Source: Aquirufa nivalisilvae (lineage in GTDB: Bacteria > Bacteroidota > Bacteroidia > Cytophagales > Spirosomataceae). From it: a DNA stretch of 64,000 nucleotides. The notes beneath the pieces are model-generated. The model did not search any database, had not been told where the DNA came from, and saw only the letters and a list, made by a program, of their open reading frames with translations. This document shows positions 21,663-30,542 of this stretch, piece by piece. Location of the stretch: assembly GCF_004307455.1 (NCBI RefSeq), contig NZ_SEWX01000005.1, forward strand, positions 800,402-864,401, read 5' to 3'. A program made the position numbers and the translations under genes. Numbering within the stretch: position 1 is the stretch's first letter; the number at the start of each line of letters is the position of its first letter.

Positions 21663-24074
21663 CTATAAAAATTTAAAATTATAGGTCAAGGATATAAATG
21701 GAGCAGCAAATACACTTAGCTCATAGGCCTGTAATGCTTGCTTATTCGATTTAAAGAATACCGAATAAGGGTTTTGTCTTCCATATAAATTATACACGGT
21801 AAAAACCCAACTTCCTTCCCATCTCTTTTTTACCATAGATGGGTTACTGATGGTCCATGAGAAATCCAAACGGTGGTAATCTCGAATGCGGTCATTGTTC
21901 CTTGCAGCAAATACAGGGTATCTTTTACCTCCGATTTCATAACTCCCAGATGGTGATGAAAATGGACGACCCGTATTGTACGCAAAAGTAAATGAGAAAC
22001 TGTGGTGGGTAGTCGGTTGAATATTCAACATCATATTGAAGGTATGAGGTTTGTCATAATTCGTGGCAAACCAATCTCCCCCATTAATCGCTTGAACCTC
22101 AGGAAAATCTCCAACCATTTGATTGAAAGCGCGAGCATAAGTATAACTCACCCAACCGGAAACTTCCCCTTTTTTCTTTTGAACCATTAACTCCACGCCA
22201 TATGCCTTACTTTTTCCCGTTATCAACTGGGTTTCTATGGTTGGGTTCAATTGTAAATTGGCACCAGAAACAAAATCAAGGGTGTTTCTAACATCACGGT
22301 AATAAGTTTCCAAAGAAGCTTCATACACGTTTTCATTGTACGTTTTGAAGAATCCTAAAGAATAAAAATCTGATTGTTGCGGCTTGATGAATGAGTCAGC
22401 GGTTTTCCAACGAGAAGTAGGTAAAGGGGTCGTATTGTTAGAAAGCAATTGAAAGAATTGCTGCATGCGATTATACCCAAATTTCATAGTCGTATTTTCT
22501 GCCAAAGAATACTTCATCGTCAATCGGGGCTCTAATCCGCCATAAGAAGCCATTACTTCTCCATCGCCATATACTTTTTTCCCAATGACGCTATTTGCCG
22601 ATGGCATCCTACCTGGATCGTATTGGTTGACAACTCCTGCACCTAAGCGCCAATATTGCGCATATCGTAAACCCGCCTGAATGGTAAACTTAGGACTTAC
22701 TGTCCATTCATCATCAGCATAAACAGCTGCCTCTACAGATTGTTCATCAGGTAAAACCACGCGAGCAACCCGAGAAACCACCCCGTCATTCAATGACCCT
22801 GGCTTCACATAATAACGGGTAGCCATAGCCCCAAAATTCATTTTATGACCATCGGTTGGTTGTAAGTCAAAGCTTACGTGTACATTTTTATAATCAATGG
22901 AACTTTGCAAATCAATCGTATTGACCGTATCAGGAGAATACGTTTTCGTTTTGTATAAGGTACTCGTAGCACTTAACATCATATTCAGCTTATCTGAAAA
23001 ATAATGATTCCAATGAATAGCCAAGTTATTATGCCCATAATCAAACGAAGTGCGCTTTGCCACCACGTTTTCAATACTAAATAAGGAATCAACTCGATAA
23101 AAATCTTGACTCAAATAATTGGAAAAGGAGATCGTATTCTTATTATTGGGACGATAGAAAACCTTAGTTGCCACATCCATAAAATTGGCACGGATATTTT
23201 TCAACTCTGTTGGCGCGAACCATTTGAACATGAAATCATTAACTGAAAGTCGGCCCGCAATCAAAACAGATAATTTCTCCTTTACTAAAGGTATTTCTGC
23301 CATCACTCGGTTGGAAACCAAACCTATTCCTCCTTGCATCTTGAACTTCTCTGTATTGGGTTCAATCATTTTGATATCCAATACAGCAGCCGTTCTACCT
23401 CCAAATCGAGAAGGAACTCCACCTTTATATAATTCTAAATCGCGAATAGCATCAGAAGCAAATACGGAGAACAAGCCAAACATATGAGTTGGATTGAAAA
23501 TGGGCGTATTATCAATGAAAATCAAATTCTGATCCACATTAGAACCTCGAATATTTAATCCATTGGCACCCTCTCCCACCGAAGAAACGCCGGGAAGTGT
23601 TTGCAAACTTCTAATGACATCAACCTCCCCCATCATGGTAGGAAGCTTCTTAATTCCTTTTAAACTTAGAACTGTAACTCCTAATGAAGGAGTTTGGATA
23701 TCACGCTTCGTAGCGGCACTGGATACAATGACCTCTTCCAATTGCTTGGTCACATCATTCAGCTGAGCATTGAGTGTGGTATTCGCTTTGATATAGACTT
23801 TAGTCCTGTAAGGATTATATCCTACGTGACCGATTTTCACGACATATTCCCCATAAGGCAAATAAATACGATACATACCTAAAGAATCAGTGGATGTACC
23901 AGATTTCTTAAAATCCACCGAAATATCCGCACCTCGGAGTGGTTCCCCTGTTTGAGCATCGATAACTTTTCCTTCTAAATAGGGTAAAGTAGTAGTCGTT
24001 GATTGTGAATAGCTTTTATGAAAAATGACTAGGCAACATAAGACATAAAAGACTCTAGTAAAGAGTTTTATCAT
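21663..24074 (-). CDS. TonB-dependent receptor with carboxypeptidase-like regulatory domain
   Basis: An 803-residue outer-membrane receptor. Signal peptide to about residue 23 (S-Y-S-Q). A CarboxypepD_reg-like beta-sandwich follows (about 30-115: L-E-G-K-V-I-D-A-Q-T-G-E-P-L-R-G-A), then the plug (about 120-235; S-L-Q-T-L-P-G-V, G-L-N-I-R-G-S-N-V-D-Q-N-L-I-F-I-D) and a 22-strand-type barrel ending in aromatic F-K-F-L. It has no obvious TonB-box or SusC length (usual SusC is about 1000 residues), and no SusD follows; the partner is the DUF4249 lipoprotein. Imports an unknown large substrate using TonB energy. Confidence 0.92.
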   Translation of the reverse strand: MIKLFTRVFYVLCCLVIFHKSYSQSTTTTLPYLEGKVIDAQTGEPLRGADISVDFKKSGTSTDSLGMYRIYLPYGEYVVKIGHVGYNPYRTKVYIKANTTLNAQLNDVTKQLEEVIVSSAATKRDIQTPSLGVTVLSLKGIKKLPTMMGEVDVIRSLQTLPGVSSVGEGANGLNIRGSNVDQNLIFIDNTPIFNPTHMFGLFSVFASDAIRDLELYKGGVPSRFGGRTAAVLDIKMIEPNTEKFKMQGGIGLVSNRVMAEIPLVKEKLSVLIAGRLSVNDFMFKWFAPTELKNIRANFMDVATKVFYRPNNKNTISFSNYLSQDFYRVDSLFSIENVVAKRTSFDYGHNNLAIHWNHYFSDKLNMMLSATSTLYKTKTYSPDTVNTIDLQSSIDYKNVHVSFDLQPTDGHKMNFGAMATRYYVKPGSLNDGVVSRVARVVLPDEQSVEAAVYADDEWTVSPKFTIQAGLRYAQYWRLGAGVVNQYDPGRMPSANSVIGKKVYGDGEVMASYGGLEPRLTMKYSLAENTTMKFGYNRMQQFFQLLSNNTTPLPTSRWKTADSFIKPQQSDFYSLGFFKTYNENVYEASLETYYRDVRNTLDFVSGANLQLNPTIETQLITGKSKAYGVELMVQKKKGEVSGWVSYTYARAFNQMVGDFPEVQAINGGDWFATNYDKPHTFNMMLNIQPTTHHSFSFTFAYNTGRPFSSPSGSYEIGGKRYPVFAARNNDRIRDYHRLDFSWTISNPSMVKKRWEGSWVFTVYNLYGRQNPYSVFFKSNKQALQAYELSVFAAPFISLTYNFKFL

Positions 24075-24100
24075 ATAACTGGTTTGAGGTTATAAAACCA

Positions 24101-24114
24101 ATTATACGTATAAT
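24101..24114. promoter_or_regulatory. Perfect 14-bp palindrome upstream of the TonB receptor
   Basis: ATTATACGTATAAT is perfectly self-complementary and lies 27 bp before the receptor start in the short gap after nuoH. It could be an operator, but the AT-rich setting makes a chance palindrome possible. Confidence 0.3.
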
Positions 24115-24135
24115 ACTTGATAAGTAGAAATGAAA

Positions 24136-25224
24136 TTACATGAACATCGACCAAATCGAAGATATTGCGACGAAAACCAAAGCGGCTGGAGTGAGGACTT
24201 TCCAACATAAATACATCAGCTGATCTACCCTTAATCTAGGTAAAGTCCAGCGTACCCACATTTGTATGGCAATCAGAACATAGGTCTTTAACATTATCCA
24301 AACAAAACCTAAAACGGTTGCCCATATAGTCCCTGGTGTTCCATTGGTCCAATCTGCCAAACGTAAACTTCCTATGTTTGGAAAAGGAGAATACCATGCA
24401 CCCCAAAAAAGTATTACCCCTAAAACACTGACAAGGAGCATCATTCCATATTCCGACAAAAACAATAATGCCCAACGCATTCCAGCATATTCCGTATGAA
24501 AACCTCCTACCAATTCGGATTCTGCTTCAGGTATATCAAATGGCGCGCGATTAGCCTCAGCTAAACTGGTGATGAAAAACAAAATGAACAGAAAAAAGAA
24601 GAAGGGCACTCGTACTACATTCCAAGTCAAAATCCCACCTACATGTGTCACATCCCATTGTAAAAAAGATAAACCGAATAGAAAGTTGGTCTGTTGACTA
24701 AATATCCCTTGTTGCAAGGCTATCTCTTGTAAATTCAAACTGGAGGAAATCAATACGACACACAGAATACTCAAACCCATGGGAATCTCATAGGAAACCA
24801 ATTGTGCCGCTGAACGAATCGCCCCAAGGAGTGAATACTTGTTATTGGAAGTCCATCCTGCCAGTAATATCCCTAAGGAATCTAAAGAAACGATGCCCAT
24901 TAATAACATGACTCCCATTTCGGTTTGGCTGCCTTGCAAGAAACTACCTGAACTTAAAGGGATCACTGAAAATGAGCCAAAAACAGCCAAAAAAATGATC
25001 CAAGGAGCAAATAAGAACAATTGCTTTTGGGCGGATGCAGGGACTATGTCTTCCTTTTGAAATAATTTCAACAAATCAGCAAATACTTGCAATAAGCCCC
25101 ATTTACCTACTTCCATAGGCCCCAAACGGTCCTGCATAAAAGCAGATAATTTACGTTCTACGTAAACACCCACCACCACATTGATAGTCAGTAATACCAA
25201 ACATACCACTAGGGCTATCCACAT
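24136..25224 (-). CDS. nuoH: NADH-quinone oxidoreductase subunit H
   Basis: Membrane subunit of respiratory complex I that forms part of the quinone chamber. The 362 residues contain eight or nine hydrophobic helices and family signatures: V-Y-V-E-R-K-L-S-A-F-M-Q-D-R-L-G-P, E-I-P-M-G-L-S, and the conserved acidic loop A-N-R-A-P-F-D-I-P-E-A-E-S-E-L-V-G-G-F-H-T-E-Y. No other nuo gene is in the window: the neighbours are metZ (3 bp upstream on the same strand) and the TonB receptor. The subunit is therefore encoded apart from at least its immediate complex I partners. Confidence 0.95.
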   Translation of the reverse strand: MWIALVVCLVLLTINVVVGVYVERKLSAFMQDRLGPMEVGKWGLLQVFADLLKLFQKEDIVPASAQKQLFLFAPWIIFLAVFGSFSVIPLSSGSFLQGSQTEMGVMLLMGIVSLDSLGILLAGWTSNNKYSLLGAIRSAAQLVSYEIPMGLSILCVVLISSSLNLQEIALQQGIFSQQTNFLFGLSFLQWDVTHVGGILTWNVVRVPFFFFLFILFFITSLAEANRAPFDIPEAESELVGGFHTEYAGMRWALLFLSEYGMMLLVSVLGVILFWGAWYSPFPNIGSLRLADWTNGTPGTIWATVLGFVWIMLKTYVLIAIQMWVRWTLPRLRVDQLMYLCWKVLTPAALVFVAISSIWSMFM

Positions 25225-25227
25225 GGA

Positions 25228-26391
25228 TTAAAGTTGATTAAGAGCGTTTAAGAAATCTTCTTTTAAATCCTCAATCGCTTCCAAACCTACGGCTACCCGG
25301 ACAAGTCCGTCTGTAATTCCTACGGCAGCACGATCCTCTGCAGATAATTTCGAATGCGTAGTTGATGCAGGGTGAGTTAAAATAGTACGCGTATCTCCCA
25401 AATTAGGCGAAATAGACACGATTTGAAGCAATTGACTTAATTTTTGGACTTTCTCAAATCCCCCTTTGATATCTAAGGTTAAAATACCTCCCCCATATTT
25501 CATTTGCTTTTTAGCCAATTCATATTGCGGATGACTCTTCAAGAAAGGGTATTTCACCGCTTGAACAGCTGGATGGCCTTGTAAAGCCTCAGCCAATGCC
25601 AAGGCATTTTCTGCATGCTTTTGCATACGCAAATCCAATAATTCTAAACTCTTGGATAATATCCAAGCATTGAATGGAGATAATGATGGGCCTGTATGAC
25701 GAGCAAAAAAACGTATTTCAGCAATGTATTCGGCCTTTCCACAAACTACACCACCTAACACACGTCCTTGTCCATCAATGTATTTAGTCGCAGAATGTAG
25801 TACTAAATCTGCCCCTAAATCCAGAGGAGTTTGCAAAATTGGCGTGGCAAAACAATTGTCTACCGCTAAAACAATATCCTTCCCCTTTTTCAAAGCCGCT
25901 AATTCTGCAATATCAATTAAATCCAAGCCTGGATTAGAAGGACTTTCACAGAAAAAGAATTTGGTATTGTCTTTGATTGCAGCTTCCCAAGCTTTGATGT
26001 CGTGACCATCTACAAAAGTGCATTCAATGCCCCATTTAGCGGTAATTTTAGTCAAAATTTGAATCGCTGATCCAAATAATGCATTGGATGCTATCACATG
26101 ATCTCCTTGCTTTAATAAACCAGCTAATGAAGAAAAAATAGCCGCCATACCCGTTGAAAAAGCCAAACCAGCTTCTGCATTTTCCAACATACACATCTTC
26201 TCCACAAACTCATCTACGTTGGGATTTTGGTAACGAGAATAGATATTTCCTGGAATCTCTTCTGCAAAAATGGCTCTTCCCTGTTCTGAATCCTCAAAGG
26301 TAAAACTTGAAGTAAGATACAATGGCACCGAGTGCTCCCGGTTATGAGAACGCTTGGCTTGAATTCGGATGGCTTGAGTTTGTTTCTTCAT
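25228..26391 (-). CDS. metZ: O-succinylhomoserine sulfhydrylase-like PLP enzyme
   Basis: A 387-residue cystathionine gamma-synthase family enzyme that joins an activated homoserine with sulfide (or cysteine) in methionine synthesis. PLP residues can be seen: S-R-Y-Q-N-P-N, F-S-T-G-M-A-A-I, D-N-C-F-A-T-P, and Lys203 in H-S-A-T-K-Y-I-D-G-Q-G-R. The D-G-Q-G-R-V-L-G-G continuation is typical of the MetZ group. No SAM riboswitch is recognisable in the 203-bp divergent gap upstream. nuoH starts 3 bp after the stop. The exact acyl substrate is not certain from sequence. Confidence 0.88.
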   Translation of the reverse strand: MKKQTQAIRIQAKRSHNREHSVPLYLTSSFTFEDSEQGRAIFAEEIPGNIYSRYQNPNVDEFVEKMCMLENAEAGLAFSTGMAAIFSSLAGLLKQGDHVIASNALFGSAIQILTKITAKWGIECTFVDGHDIKAWEAAIKDNTKFFFCESPSNPGLDLIDIAELAALKKGKDIVLAVDNCFATPILQTPLDLGADLVLHSATKYIDGQGRVLGGVVCGKAEYIAEIRFFARHTGPSLSPFNAWILSKSLELLDLRMQKHAENALALAEALQGHPAVQAVKYPFLKSHPQYELAKKQMKYGGGILTLDIKGGFEKVQKLSQLLQIVSISPNLGDTRTILTHPASTTHSKLSAEDRAAVGITDGLVRVAVGLEAIEDLKEDFLNALNQL

Positions 26392-26594
26392 GTAGGCGAT
26401 ATTTAATCTACAAATTTAATGGAATAGCCCGAAAATCAAATTTAATATTTCTTCCAAAAGGATTCTCATTCAATTCACCAATTCTAAGAGAAGGTCAAGA
26501 CCCTATAGAAAAATAAGAGGATTAATCTGGAGAATTTGAGTAAATCAATTCTTTTTAGGACTTTTACGAGTAATTAATACATTTAAAAGAAACT

Positions 26595-27956
26595 ATGAAA
26601 AAATTATTTACTCTACTCCTTAGTTTAGGGGTATTGATGCCAGCTCTGGCGCAAAATGAACAATGGACCAATCTTTTCGATGGTAAAACGTTCAAAGGAT
26701 TCAAACAACTCAACGGTCAAGCTAAATACGAAGCCAAAAACGGTGTCATGATAGGCACTACCGTAGCCAATACACCCAATTCTTTCATGGCAACTGAAAA
26801 AGAATACGGTGATTTTATCTTAGAAGTCGACCTTAAAGTGGACAATTCGATGAATTCAGGTATTCAAATCCGTAGTCTTTCTACTCCTGAATACATGAAT
26901 GGTCGTGTTCATGGCTATCAAGTGGAAATAGATCCTTCTGACAGAGCATGGTCAGGCGGCCTGTATGATGAGGCTCGCCGTGGCTGGTTATATCCAGTAG
27001 AAGAAAATTCAGCTGCTAAAAAAGCATTCAAAAAAGGGGAATGGAATCACTATCGTATAGAGGCTATCGGAACTACCATTCGTACCTGGGTAAACAATAT
27101 CCCTGTTACTTATTTAGTAGATGATATGACTGCCAAAGGATTCATTGCTTTCCAAGTGCATGCCATCGGTAAAGATCAAAAAGAGGGTACACAAGTGATG
27201 TGGAAAAACATCAAGATTCAAACAGGTAGCCAAATGCGTCCACGTCCTTTGGACAAAACTACTCCAGTAGAAAATTATACCTTAAACACTCTTTCTCCAC
27301 AAGAAGAAGCACAAGGATATAAATTATTGTTTAACGGTAAAGATTTAAACGGCTGGCGTTCGGCTTTCAAAACTACGGCTCCTCCTTCAGTTTGGACCGT
27401 AGAATCAGATGGTACCTTACACGTAAATAGTAAGGGTGGAAAAGAATCAGGTAATGGTGGCGATATTCTAACCAATGATCAATTCGGCGCTTTTGAATTG
27501 GTTTTTGATTTCAAATTAACAGAAGGAGCTAATTCAGGAGTAAAATACTTTGTCGATGAATCATACAACTCAGGCATGTCGGCCATTGGTTTAGAATTTC
27601 AAGTATTAGATGACGACAAGCACCCTGATGCTAAGTTGGGTACAGAAGGAAATAGAACATTGTCGAGCTTATATGACTTGATCCCTTCCGACAAAGACAA
27701 ACGTTCCGTTAAAAAAATTGGTGAATGGAATCGCGGTCGTGTGATAGTTTACCCAAATAATGTTGTTCAACATTGGTTAAATGGCATCAAAGTGATTGAG
27801 TATGTTCGTGGAAGCAATATTTATAAAGTGTTAGTAGCGCATAGTAAATACAACAAATGGCCTGGTTTTGGTATGAAAGCCAAAGGCCCGATCTTGTTAC
27901 AAGAGCATGGTGATTCTGTATTTTACAAGAACATCAAAATCAGAGAAATTAAATAA
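26595..27956 (+). CDS. Exported protein with two DUF1080 (3-keto-disaccharide hydrolase) domains
   Basis: A 453-residue protein with a signal peptide (about 20 residues, A-L-A-Q). It carries two copies of the DUF1080 concanavalin-like beta-sandwich: about 22-210 (L-F-D-G-K-T-F-K-G-F, then N-S-G-I-Q-I-R-S) and about 245-452 (L-F-N-G-K-D-L-N-G-W, then N-S-G-V-K-Y-F-V-D-E). DUF1080 proteins hydrolyse 3-keto-glycosides made by Gfo/Idh-type glycoside 3-dehydrogenases. The copy with W-x-V-E-x-D-G-T-L-H and K-G-G in the second domain looks closer to the catalytic type. It is 29 bp upstream of a Gfo/Idh gene, fitting a shared pathway outside the cytoplasm. Confidence 0.85.
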   Translation: MKKLFTLLLSLGVLMPALAQNEQWTNLFDGKTFKGFKQLNGQAKYEAKNGVMIGTTVANTPNSFMATEKEYGDFILEVDLKVDNSMNSGIQIRSLSTPEYMNGRVHGYQVEIDPSDRAWSGGLYDEARRGWLYPVEENSAAKKAFKKGEWNHYRIEAIGTTIRTWVNNIPVTYLVDDMTAKGFIAFQVHAIGKDQKEGTQVMWKNIKIQTGSQMRPRPLDKTTPVENYTLNTLSPQEEAQGYKLLFNGKDLNGWRSAFKTTAPPSVWTVESDGTLHVNSKGGKESGNGGDILTNDQFGAFELVFDFKLTEGANSGVKYFVDESYNSGMSAIGLEFQVLDDDKHPDAKLGTEGNRTLSSLYDLIPSDKDKRSVKKIGEWNRGRVIVYPNNVVQHWLNGIKVIEYVRGSNIYKVLVAHSKYNKWPGFGMKAKGPILLQEHGDSVFYKNIKIREIK

Positions 27957-27985
27957 CAACCGATACCTCAAAAATAATTTTTAAC

Positions 27986-29320
27986 ATGAAAAGAAGAGAT
28001 TTCATCCAAAAGAGCGCAGTTGCCTCCTTAGGAACATTTGCCTTCAGCCCTAAATCTTACAGCAAGATTCTTGGAGCAAATGACCGTGTTCGTGTAGCCT
28101 GTGTAGGTTTTTCTGACCGTCACCGTTCTTCACACGTTCCTCCATTCAAAATTTTACAAAAAGAAATGAATTTTGAAATGGTGGCAGTTTCTGACCTTTG
28201 GAACCGCAGACGCGAAGAAGGAAAGGCTTATTTGGAATCCCAATTAGGAAGCAAAATCACTACTTACCGTAATAACGACGAGTTATATGCAGCTAAAGGA
28301 GTAGATGCAGTATTTATCTCAACAGCGGATTTCCAACATGCCTTACACACCATTGAAGCGGTGAAAGCGGGTTGTGATGTATATGCAGAAAAACCATTGG
28401 CAGAAACAATGGAAGATGCACGTGCTGTATTAAAAGCCGTAAAAGAATCCAATAAAATTGTTCAGATAGGATCTCAGCGTCGTAGTGGTGCCAACTACTG
28501 GGCAGCAGATGAGTTTATCAAGTCGGGCAAATTCGGTGATATCAAAATGGTAGAGTTGATGTGGAACGTCAACCAACCAGGTCGCTGGAGAAGAGTCAAC
28601 CTTTGCAAAGACTTAAAAGAATCAGATATCGATTGGAACCGTTTCTTGATGAACCGTCCTAAAGATTCATTTGATCCTCGTAAATATTTAGAATACCGTC
28701 TATTCTGGCCATATTCTTCAGGAATTCCAGGTCAATGGATGTCTCACCAAATTGATACTGTTCACTGGTTCTCAGGCTTGGCGCATCCACGTTCTGCGGT
28801 TTCCAATGGAGGTATCTACCAATGGAATGATGGACGTAAAAATGCAGATACCATGACTACGGTATTTGATTACGGCCCTGCAGACCAACCAAACAAAGGC
28901 TTCCAAGTAAGCTTTACATCTCGTTTCTCTAACTCCGCAGGTGGAACTAAAGAAATTTACTACTCAAATGGTGGTGAATTGAACTTAGATACCAACATGA
29001 TCTCTCCGAATGGTGGATTAACTGAAGGAGAAGCTAGAGGTATGGGCATGCAGGCGAATTTATTGCCAACCTTGAAAATTGAAGGTCCTAAAGTAGAGAC
29101 TGGATCTAACACAGGTGGTGATAGCTTAACATTTGAGCACATCAAAAACTGGATGCAATGTGTACGTTCACGTAAAACTCCTAATGCTCCGATTGAAGCA
29201 GGTTACCAACACTCCATTGCTACGATTATGGCCAATGCGGCTTATCGTACAGGAGAGCGTGTTACCTTCAACGAGAAGACACAAGAAGTTATGGCAGGAT
29301 CTAAAGTATTCAAATACTAA
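27986..29320 (+). CDS. Tat-exported Gfo/Idh/MocA oxidoreductase
   Basis: A 444-residue protein with a twin-arginine signal (M-K-R-R-D-F-I-Q, then a hydrophobic stretch to about 25). The NAD(P)-binding Rossmann fold begins V-R-V-A-C-V-G-F-S-D; the cofactor-side E-K-P-L-A motif is at Y-A-E-K-P-L-A-E-T, and Q-I-G-S-Q-R-R-S-G follows. The C-terminal beta-sheet domain has H-Q-I-D-T-V-H-W-F. Tat export fits a tightly held cofactor. With the DUF1080 protein directly upstream it may oxidise the sugar 3-hydroxyl to a 3-keto-glycoside, as known for related Bacteroidota enzymes; the substrate here is inferred. Confidence 0.85.
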   Translation: MKRRDFIQKSAVASLGTFAFSPKSYSKILGANDRVRVACVGFSDRHRSSHVPPFKILQKEMNFEMVAVSDLWNRRREEGKAYLESQLGSKITTYRNNDELYAAKGVDAVFISTADFQHALHTIEAVKAGCDVYAEKPLAETMEDARAVLKAVKESNKIVQIGSQRRSGANYWAADEFIKSGKFGDIKMVELMWNVNQPGRWRRVNLCKDLKESDIDWNRFLMNRPKDSFDPRKYLEYRLFWPYSSGIPGQWMSHQIDTVHWFSGLAHPRSAVSNGGIYQWNDGRKNADTMTTVFDYGPADQPNKGFQVSFTSRFSNSAGGTKEIYYSNGGELNLDTNMISPNGGLTEGEARGMGMQANLLPTLKIEGPKVETGSNTGGDSLTFEHIKNWMQCVRSRKTPNAPIEAGYQHSIATIMANAAYRTGERVTFNEKTQEVMAGSKVFKY

Positions 29321-29338
29321 GAAATAGCTAAGTATAAG

Positions 29339-29371
29339 AACCGGGTGGTTGAATGACTACCCGGTTTTTTT
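29339..29371 (+). terminator. Intrinsic terminator after the DUF1080-Gfo/Idh operon
   Basis: Arms AACCGGGT and ACCCGGTT, extended inside by a G-T wobble and two more pairs, form a hairpin followed by a run of seven T. It lies 18 bp after the oxidoreductase stop. Confidence 0.88.
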
Positions 29372-29408
29372 ATGTCCAAACTAAGGATTCGGTTGACAAA
29401 ATGGGTTT

Positions 29409-29436
29409 TTGTTTTCCCGACAATTCCCTAACTTGC
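29409..29436 (+). promoter_or_regulatory. Promoter of the PASTA-rhodanese operon
   Basis: TTG at 29409-29411 and TAACTTGC at 29429-29436 are 17 bp apart, within the spacing of the Bacteroidota -33/-7 pair (TTG, TAnnTTTG). The element lies 25 bp before the ATG at 29461, right after the previous operon's terminator. Confidence 0.5.
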
Positions 29437-29460
29437 ATTCAATATTTGAACGCATCCCTC

Positions 29461-30234
29461 ATGATGAAAATCCCTACCCAAACCAAAAAAGATCTGTACA
29501 CGCACATAGCGATTCTGATCTCCTTATTTCTGGTTTTATTTTTCGGGTTCTTTTTTGTGTATTTGCCTTGGAGTACCCATCATGGGGAAACCATCAAAGT
29601 TCCTAATCTGAAGGGAATGACCATGGAAAAAATGGAGGAATTGGTCGATGCCAATGACTTAACATATGAAATTTCCGATTGCACCTTTACGGCAGATAAA
29701 CCACCTTTGACGATACTTTCTCAATACCCTTTACCGAATGCTTTGGTGAAGTCGGGAAGAAAAATTTACATCACCATCAATTCAGAAACCCCTCCTACCA
29801 TCAAAATGCCAGGTTTGATAGGCTTATCGGTGCGAAGTGCTGAGCAGCAATTATTGATTTCTGGATTGAGAAAAGGAATTGTGCATGAAATCAATGACCC
29901 TAGGGTTAAAGAAGTGATTGAAATGCAAGTGAACGGGCGGAAGATTGAGGCGGGAGCAACGATTCCCAAAGGAACCATGGTTGATTTATTCATAGGAAAT
30001 GGAACGGCCAATGTAGAAATGGAATTACCAGATTTAGTGGGTAAACCTTTGGATGAAGTCAATATTATTTTGGCAGGCATGAACCTAACGGTTGGTAAAA
30101 TTTATTACGAAGCGAATGAAGAATTTCAGCCTGGCGTGGTATTTAAGCAAGTTTGTGCCACTTGCACCGGAACGAGTATTCACCCAGGAGATACCATTGA
30201 CCTTTGGGTTGTAGGTGGCGGAGAAAATCAATAA
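29461..30234 (+). CDS. Membrane-anchored triple-PASTA protein
   Basis: A 257-residue protein starting M-M-K-I-P-T-Q-T-K-K-D. The frame is open further upstream to 29353 but that would run into the terminator and promoter, so I use 29461. One transmembrane helix (about residues 13-35) leaves the rest in the periplasm. Three PASTA domains follow, each with a P-x-L-x-G start: V-P-N-L-K-G-M-T, M-P-G-L-I-G-L-S, L-P-D-L-V-G-K-P. PASTA domains bind peptidoglycan fragments in kinases and penicillin-binding proteins, but neither is attached here. Two rhodanese genes follow 4 bp later. Confidence 0.88.
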   Translation: MMKIPTQTKKDLYTHIAILISLFLVLFFGFFFVYLPWSTHHGETIKVPNLKGMTMEKMEELVDANDLTYEISDCTFTADKPPLTILSQYPLPNALVKSGRKIYITINSETPPTIKMPGLIGLSVRSAEQQLLISGLRKGIVHEINDPRVKEVIEMQVNGRKIEAGATIPKGTMVDLFIGNGTANVEMELPDLVGKPLDEVNIILAGMNLTVGKIYYEANEEFQPGVVFKQVCATCTGTSIHPGDTIDLWVVGGGENQ

Positions 30235-30238
30235 TCAC

Positions 30239-30541
30239 ATGGAAGATATTACAATAGAAGAATTAAAAGAGAGAATGGATAACAATGAGGCATTGTACAT
30301 CATTGACGTCCGTGAAGAACATGAATTTGATGAGTTCAACATTGGAGCTCAATTAATCCCTTTAGGAGAATTACCTGAAAGATTGGATGAAATTGAAGCA
30401 GATAAAGATGCAGAAATCATTGTTCATTGTCGCTCAGGAGCTCGTTCTGGTCGTGCTAAAGAATATTTAAGTAGCGAAGGATACAGCAATGTCCGTAATT
30501 TAGTAGGCGGCATGCTCGCTTGGCAGGCTGCTGGATATTAA
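30239..30541 (+). CDS. Single-domain rhodanese
   Basis: A 100-residue cytoplasmic sulfurtransferase. The real start is the ATG at 30239 (M-E-D-I-T-I-E-E-L), 4 bp after the PASTA stop; the frame also opens earlier inside that gene. It has I-I-D-V-R-E-E-H-E-F, the active-site loop V-H-C-R-S-G-A-R-S with the persulfide-carrying Cys, and the closing V-R-N-L-V-G-G-M-L-A-W. The substrate and acceptor are unknown. It is followed at once by a second rhodanese. Confidence 0.92.
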   Translation: MEDITIEELKERMDNNEALYIIDVREEHEFDEFNIGAQLIPLGELPERLDEIEADKDAEIIVHCRSGARSGRAKEYLSSEGYSNVRNLVGGMLAWQAAGY

Positions 30542-30542
30542 G

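Noticed and set aside
26392..26594. SAM riboswitch upstream of metZ
   Set aside because: I looked for the SAM-II-like conserved stems and pseudoknot used in Bacteroidota met genes and saw none; only AT-rich divergent promoter sequence is present.
29353..29460. N-terminal extension of the PASTA protein
   Set aside because: It would start inside the preceding terminator hairpin and read through the predicted promoter; the ATG at 29461 gives a normal N-terminus before the membrane helix.
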